The notes under the pieces are model-generated. The model did not search any database. It saw only the letters and a list, made by a program, of their open reading frames with translations, and was not told where the DNA came from. Made by a program: the position numbers and the translations under genes. 64,000 nucleotides of DNA from Grammothele lineata (taxonomy: Eukaryota; Basidiomycota; Agaricomycetes; Polyporales; Polyporaceae): NCBI GenBank assembly GCA_002150815.3, contig NDFF03000101.1:124001-188000 (forward strand). Direction: 5' to 3'. Shown here piece after piece: positions 60,211 to 64,000 of this stretch (the first letter of the stretch is position 1; each line of letters opens with the position of its first letter).

Positions 60211-60545
60211 TGCGACTGGAGAGAGAGAGACTCAGCCACCGGGACTCCGGCTGACTCCGGCCCCCCGGAACGTGACGTCGCGTGACGTCACCTGCCTTAT
60301 CATCACATCTTCCCAAACCCGCGTTATGGCACGCCTCTGACTCGGATTAATCCCAGGTAGCAAAGGCTTCTCGAAGTATATGGCTCTTCGAGTCACGACT
60401 AGATAACATCGATCGCACTGATGACTCACTGACTGTCCATACACTCAGAACTGGGACGTCTACGGACTCTTATAGCTCGGCGTTCGTGCAAACCTCCTAA
60501 GACCCCGACCGGCACAGGCGTTTTCGAACAGTTACTATCCTCAAC
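60211..60545. other. spacer upstream of the PLP enzyme
   Basis: Contains a GTGACGTCGCGTGACGTCAC near-palindrome (60272-60291) with two CRE-like TGACGTC cores, next to the start of the PLP enzyme gene. Confidence 0.5.
60272..60291. promoter_or_regulatory. double CRE-like site (two TGACGT cores)
   Basis: Two GTGACGTC cores 11 bp apart, each matching the bZIP (CRE/ATF-type) core. It lies about 255 nt upstream of ATG 60546 on the plus strand and close to the possible small gene on the minus strand. Confidence 0.45.
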
Positions 60546-62540
60546 ATGCCCATCACGAAACGGACTCCAGCCATTGGCGAGAGCTTCGATGGCGATGGCA
60601 AGCCACCGCCGTTCGGTCACGCTATGAAGCGTTACTTCGCGCTGGACGAGGATTATGTATGCTTGAATCACGGTAAGCACTCCGTTCTTAGCTTCATGAC
60701 GATACGCTTTTCTAAGAATGCGCGGGCACGCGCTTTCGCAGGATCATACGGATCGATCCCGCTCCCAGTGACGTTCGCAGCTAGCGAGCTCGCGCTCGAG
60801 ATCGAGAGAAATCCGGATAAGTTCATGCGTCTCACTCTCCGGCCTATGCTGGATAAGTCACGGTACGTCTGGTCCGGACATACGCGCGCCTTATCACTGA
60901 CTTAGCCTGATCAGGGAGGCCGTGGCGAAGCTCATAGGAGCTGACGCGGGTGAAGTCGTGTTCACGCCCAACGCTACGCACGCGCTCAACACCGTGCTCC
61001 GCAACTTCGAATGGCGCGAGGGCGACTTGCTCATCGGAGGTACCTCCCCTTCCACCGGAGTGCTCCCTTACCTTTTCGCTCTAACCTCAGACGCGTCTCT
61101 TCCTCCTTAGCATCGACCACGTACGGCGCCGTCTCCAAGACGATGCAATACCTCGCGGATCGCTCTGAGCACCCTCACCCGACCGTACACGCGATCGAGT
61201 TCCTCTTCCCGCAGACGCGCGCACAGCTCATCGAGACGTTCCGCGTCGGGCTGCGCGCGCTCAAGACTACGCACGCTTCGACCTCGTTTACGGACGTGCC
61301 CCCGCTCTCCCCAGGACACCACGAAGACCCGGCTGCACGAAAGAATAAGGTCGTGGCGGTTATTGACTCTATCGTGTCTAACCCGGGCGTGCTACTTCCG
61401 TGGCAGGAAATGGTCGCGATTTGCCGGGAGGAGGGCGTGTGGAGTGTGGTAGATGCTGCACACAGCATTGGGCAGGAGGTCGGTTGCCTGACGCGCTGTG
61501 AGCTTTCTTTGCGAAGTTACTCATGCGAACGTCTTTCTAGCCAAACATCAACCTGAGCGAGGCGAAACCCGATTTCTGGCTCTCCAACTGCCACAAGTGG
61601 TTGTATGCGAAGCGCTCGTGTTCGGTACTCTACGTTCCTAAGCGGTAGGTTTCGAGATCGTATTATCCAACAACACAATTAGCTTACTGTCATTGCTATC
61701 ACAGGAACCAGTACATAATCAAATCTTCCCTTCCCACCTCGCACGCGTACGTCTCGCCGTCTGACCCAAGATTCAAGGACGTAGGGACAGATTTCGTCAA
61801 CCAACACGAGTGTACGTCCTCCGTTCATACGACCTGATGATGATAAACCAATCTAATGCTTCTCCTACGAAGGGACGGGTACTGCCGATGTTACCCCGTA
61901 CCTCACCGTTCCTGCTGGTGAGTGTTTTCTACAGTGATCTTCTCGCACGTGCCCTCCCTTCCGACCGCCAACGCACCTCTGTTCGTCTAGCGATCGCATT
62001 CCGTAATTGGTCGGGCGGAGAAAGCGCGATCAACGACTACTGCCGCACGCTCGCGCTCGACGGCGCACAACGCCTTGCCGCGCTCATGGGTACGCGCGTC
62101 ATGGACCCCAACGGCGAGCTCACGCTGAGCATGGTCCGTCCCCCCTCCCCTCCTATCTTATGTTTCCTCTCTGAATCCCCGCTTCTTTGCTCTCCCAGAG
62201 CAACATCCAACTCCCGCTCCCCATCGAGTCCACCAAAGGCTCGATCTACACCCCGGAGCTGCTCGCGCGCATCGACGGACACTTCCGCCGGCGGCTCCTG
62301 CTCGACTACAAGACGTACGCGGCGCACTACTTCCATGCTGGGGCGTGGTGGTGTCGGTGCAGTGCGCAGGTGTTTAACGAAGTGCGCTTCCCTCCTTGCT
62401 CACTTGCTATCGCGTTTTCGAAACTGATTGGGTCGGTATTGTTCTAGGTTTCGGACTTTGAGTACCTCGCGAAGGCGTTTAATGAGGTCTGTAAAGAGGT
62501 AAAGGAGACGATGTTGCAGCCGGAGGGAGGAAGCGCATGA
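60546..62540 (+). CDS. PLP-dependent aminotransferase class V family (isopenicillin-N-epimerase / Egt2 lyase-like)
   Basis: Fold-type I PLP enzyme split by about nine short introns, from [16 protein letters not shown] to [11 protein letters not shown] 62538-62540. Landmarks in order: [21 protein letters not shown] and [10 protein letters not shown] (start of the class V fold); [20 protein letters not shown] (PLP phosphate region); [11 protein letters not shown] (Asp that binds the pyridine N); [21 protein letters not shown], where the Lys at 61595-61597 is the likely Schiff-base residue; [13 protein letters not shown]; a C-terminal [11 protein letters not shown] domain and HAGAW. Fungal relatives include the hercynylcysteine sulfoxide lyase of ergothioneine synthesis and epimerase-like desulfurases. 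Which reaction applies here cannot be told. No signal peptide. Confidence 0.87.
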
Positions 62541-62821
62541 TCGCGCTATTCCTGACCGGCGGGAGAAACGGGTAAAGACTGTCACATATCTGTCGCAATC
62601 TGTGTAGATGTGGTCTGAACTAAAGCTATGGTAGGGAGTGATAGGGTGGGGGGCTGGTGGAGAATATATAAACAGCGGATTGTACGGGAAGGCGGGGCGA
62701 GTGAGAGAGAGCTAGTGTACAAGAGAGAATTCGGCAACGCCGCATACCGCCAGGGCATTAGTGCATAGTCATACACTCACAATGTCCACAGAATATACAA
62801 TATCAGCAGAATACGTTCAAA
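62541..62821. other. convergent spacer, PLP enzyme and M7
   Basis: Contains a plus-strand TATATAAA-like site at about 62665, with no gene downstream on that strand. Otherwise 3-prime flanks. Confidence 0.45.
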
Positions 62822-64000
62822 TCAACAACTTCCTCCAGACGGTCCCGCTATGCCTGAGTGGGAGTTCAAGGGTCTCGTCCTCAGTGCGAGCGGAGGCCTT
62901 TCTCCCGTCATCGTAGCTGTGAGGTCACGCTCGTGCGACGTTGAAGACTTGTTGACCGCACAAAGCACGATGATAACCATTGGGTAGATCGCCTGCGAGT
63001 ACGACATCAGCACGGCAGTATATGATCACGACACATGCCAACCAGCAAGAAAGACGACCGAGTCGACAGGAATGGCGATACGCACCACAATTGGAACTAA
63101 ACACCCGTTCGTCAGGTAGAAACCGAGCTGATACCACCCAGATGCTGTCGTCTTGATCGACAAGTGCCCGAAAGTAGAAGTGAATGCGTACACGACCACG
63201 AGCACCCATATGAAGCAGTATACCGAGCCTGACTCGATGAGCAACATAAGAGCCTTCCAAATGCCCGAGTTCGACCTGTTCTTCACTCCGGCGTCGCGCC
63301 ATAGGCGCCTCATATCCCTGTGACGAAGAAGCAATGTAGATATGAGTTACATATCATTATGAGGAGAGGTAACGAGGCGCACCATGCTTTACATCCGATG
63401 GTAATTGTCGCGGCGGTATTGGTAATAAGCGAGAAAAGCGCGGCCAGCGCGCCAAACACGCCTGAGAAGAACGCGGAGACCAGGTCCCCATTATCGGCCT
63501 GAACTTTGATGCGCGCCGTGACGGACGTCTCTACGATTGAAATGAGGGTCAGTCCTGCACAGGTACGGTATCTTTCTCAGCTCGGGAATCTAAGGAATAG
63601 GCTGAACGGGGCATACCGACGGTGGCGACGAGTAGGAAGATCCCACAGAAACATCGGATCAGCCTCTTTGACTGCCAGATCTCGAGCGCACGCCACCACA
63701 CGACGAGGTCGCACACAAACATCTGAGGATTCTCATAACCATCAGTACCCTAGTCGTCTTCAAACAGGGGAGCAGCGCGTACGTTGAGTGTCAGCACGGT
63801 AGGGGTCGCATGCTCCTGCATGGATTTGAGCAGGTTGACTGAGCCCGCGTTGAATGTAGACCCGGGCTGGGCGCGTGCGGCGGAGGAGGCGAGGTGGTTG
63901 AAGGTGAGTATGTACGCAATGTTGATCGCCCAGTGCAGTGCGGTGGACGTGTAGAGGACTGCGGTCGCCGCTAAGAGGATCTTCGTTGCGGGCTTTTGCA
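62822..64000 (-). CDS. multi-pass (7-8 TM) membrane protein M7 (5-prime end outside window)
   Basis: The window edge lies in exon 3 (PATKILLAATAVLYTSTALH, then WAINIAYILTFNHLAS). Later exons: MFVCDLVVWWRALEIW; LIRCFCGIFLLVATV; GLTLISIVETSVTARI; FFSGVFGALAALFSLITNTA; LLIESGSVYCFIW; GFYLTNGCLVPIV; AIYPMVIIVLCAVNKSS; tail to TGA 62822-62824. Very close to M6 throughout, including intron positions; the two form a recent pair. One of the family blocks reads TIGCKAW where others have IGYKxW. Intact as far as visible. Confidence 0.85.

Noticed and set aside
16179..62540. A secondary-metabolite gene cluster built from P450s, PLP enzyme and ferric reductase
   Set aside because: No backbone enzyme (polyketide synthase, NRPS, terpene cyclase), no pathway regulator and no common strand or promoter. 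The genes are better explained as neighbours in an accessory region.

Overview
The window is nuclear DNA of a basidiomycete fungus, most likely an Agaricomycete of the Polyporales type. The evidence is many short introns (about 50 to 75 nt) with GTRNGT donors, clan-specific gene families (FunK1 kinases, tandem multi-pass membrane proteins, several P450s), TATA-type core promoters and moderate GC content. No bacterial operons, CRISPR arrays, rRNA or tRNA genes were found. Every multi-exon model was spliced by eye; where exon lengths sum to a multiple of three this is stated.

Layout. (1) 1-740: 3-prime end of a GH16 glucanase-like gene. (2) 1.1-15.4 kb: three tandem FunK1 kinase paralogs (A, B, C) on the minus strand, with a conserved orphan gene between A and B. 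A has a net +1 frameshift, B has lost its ancestral start and the HRD arginine, C is intact. A and C share a nearly identical 560-bp module covering promoter plus N-terminus. (3) 16.2-20.4 kb, minus: a 12-exon P450 and the housekeeping PAP phosphatase (MET22/HAL2). (4) 22.0-32.2 kb, plus: five tandem copies of a mitochondrial-carrier-like protein. Four are open with the same six-exon plan, including a 28-nt exon 3; one is a decayed remnant. (5) 32.6-35.1 kb, minus: a second P450, with a paralog at 52.5-54.8 kb, plus. (6) 36.4-64 kb: seven copies of a 7-8-TM protein family in two subgroups (36-48 kb and 55-64 kb), nearly all with a 43-nt exon 2. These are interleaved with a ferric reductase, the third P450 and a PLP enzyme of aminotransferase class V. 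A short TIR element with TA duplications lies between two membrane genes.

The region reads as a fast-evolving accessory block built by tandem duplication around a few conserved genes (MET22, ferric reductase, PLP enzyme). Kinases, carriers and membrane proteins each show a mix of intact, divergent and dying copies. Nothing proves that the families form one pathway. The best candidate for a poorly described system is the multi-pass family, with its conserved exon plan and its WWR and ESG motifs.
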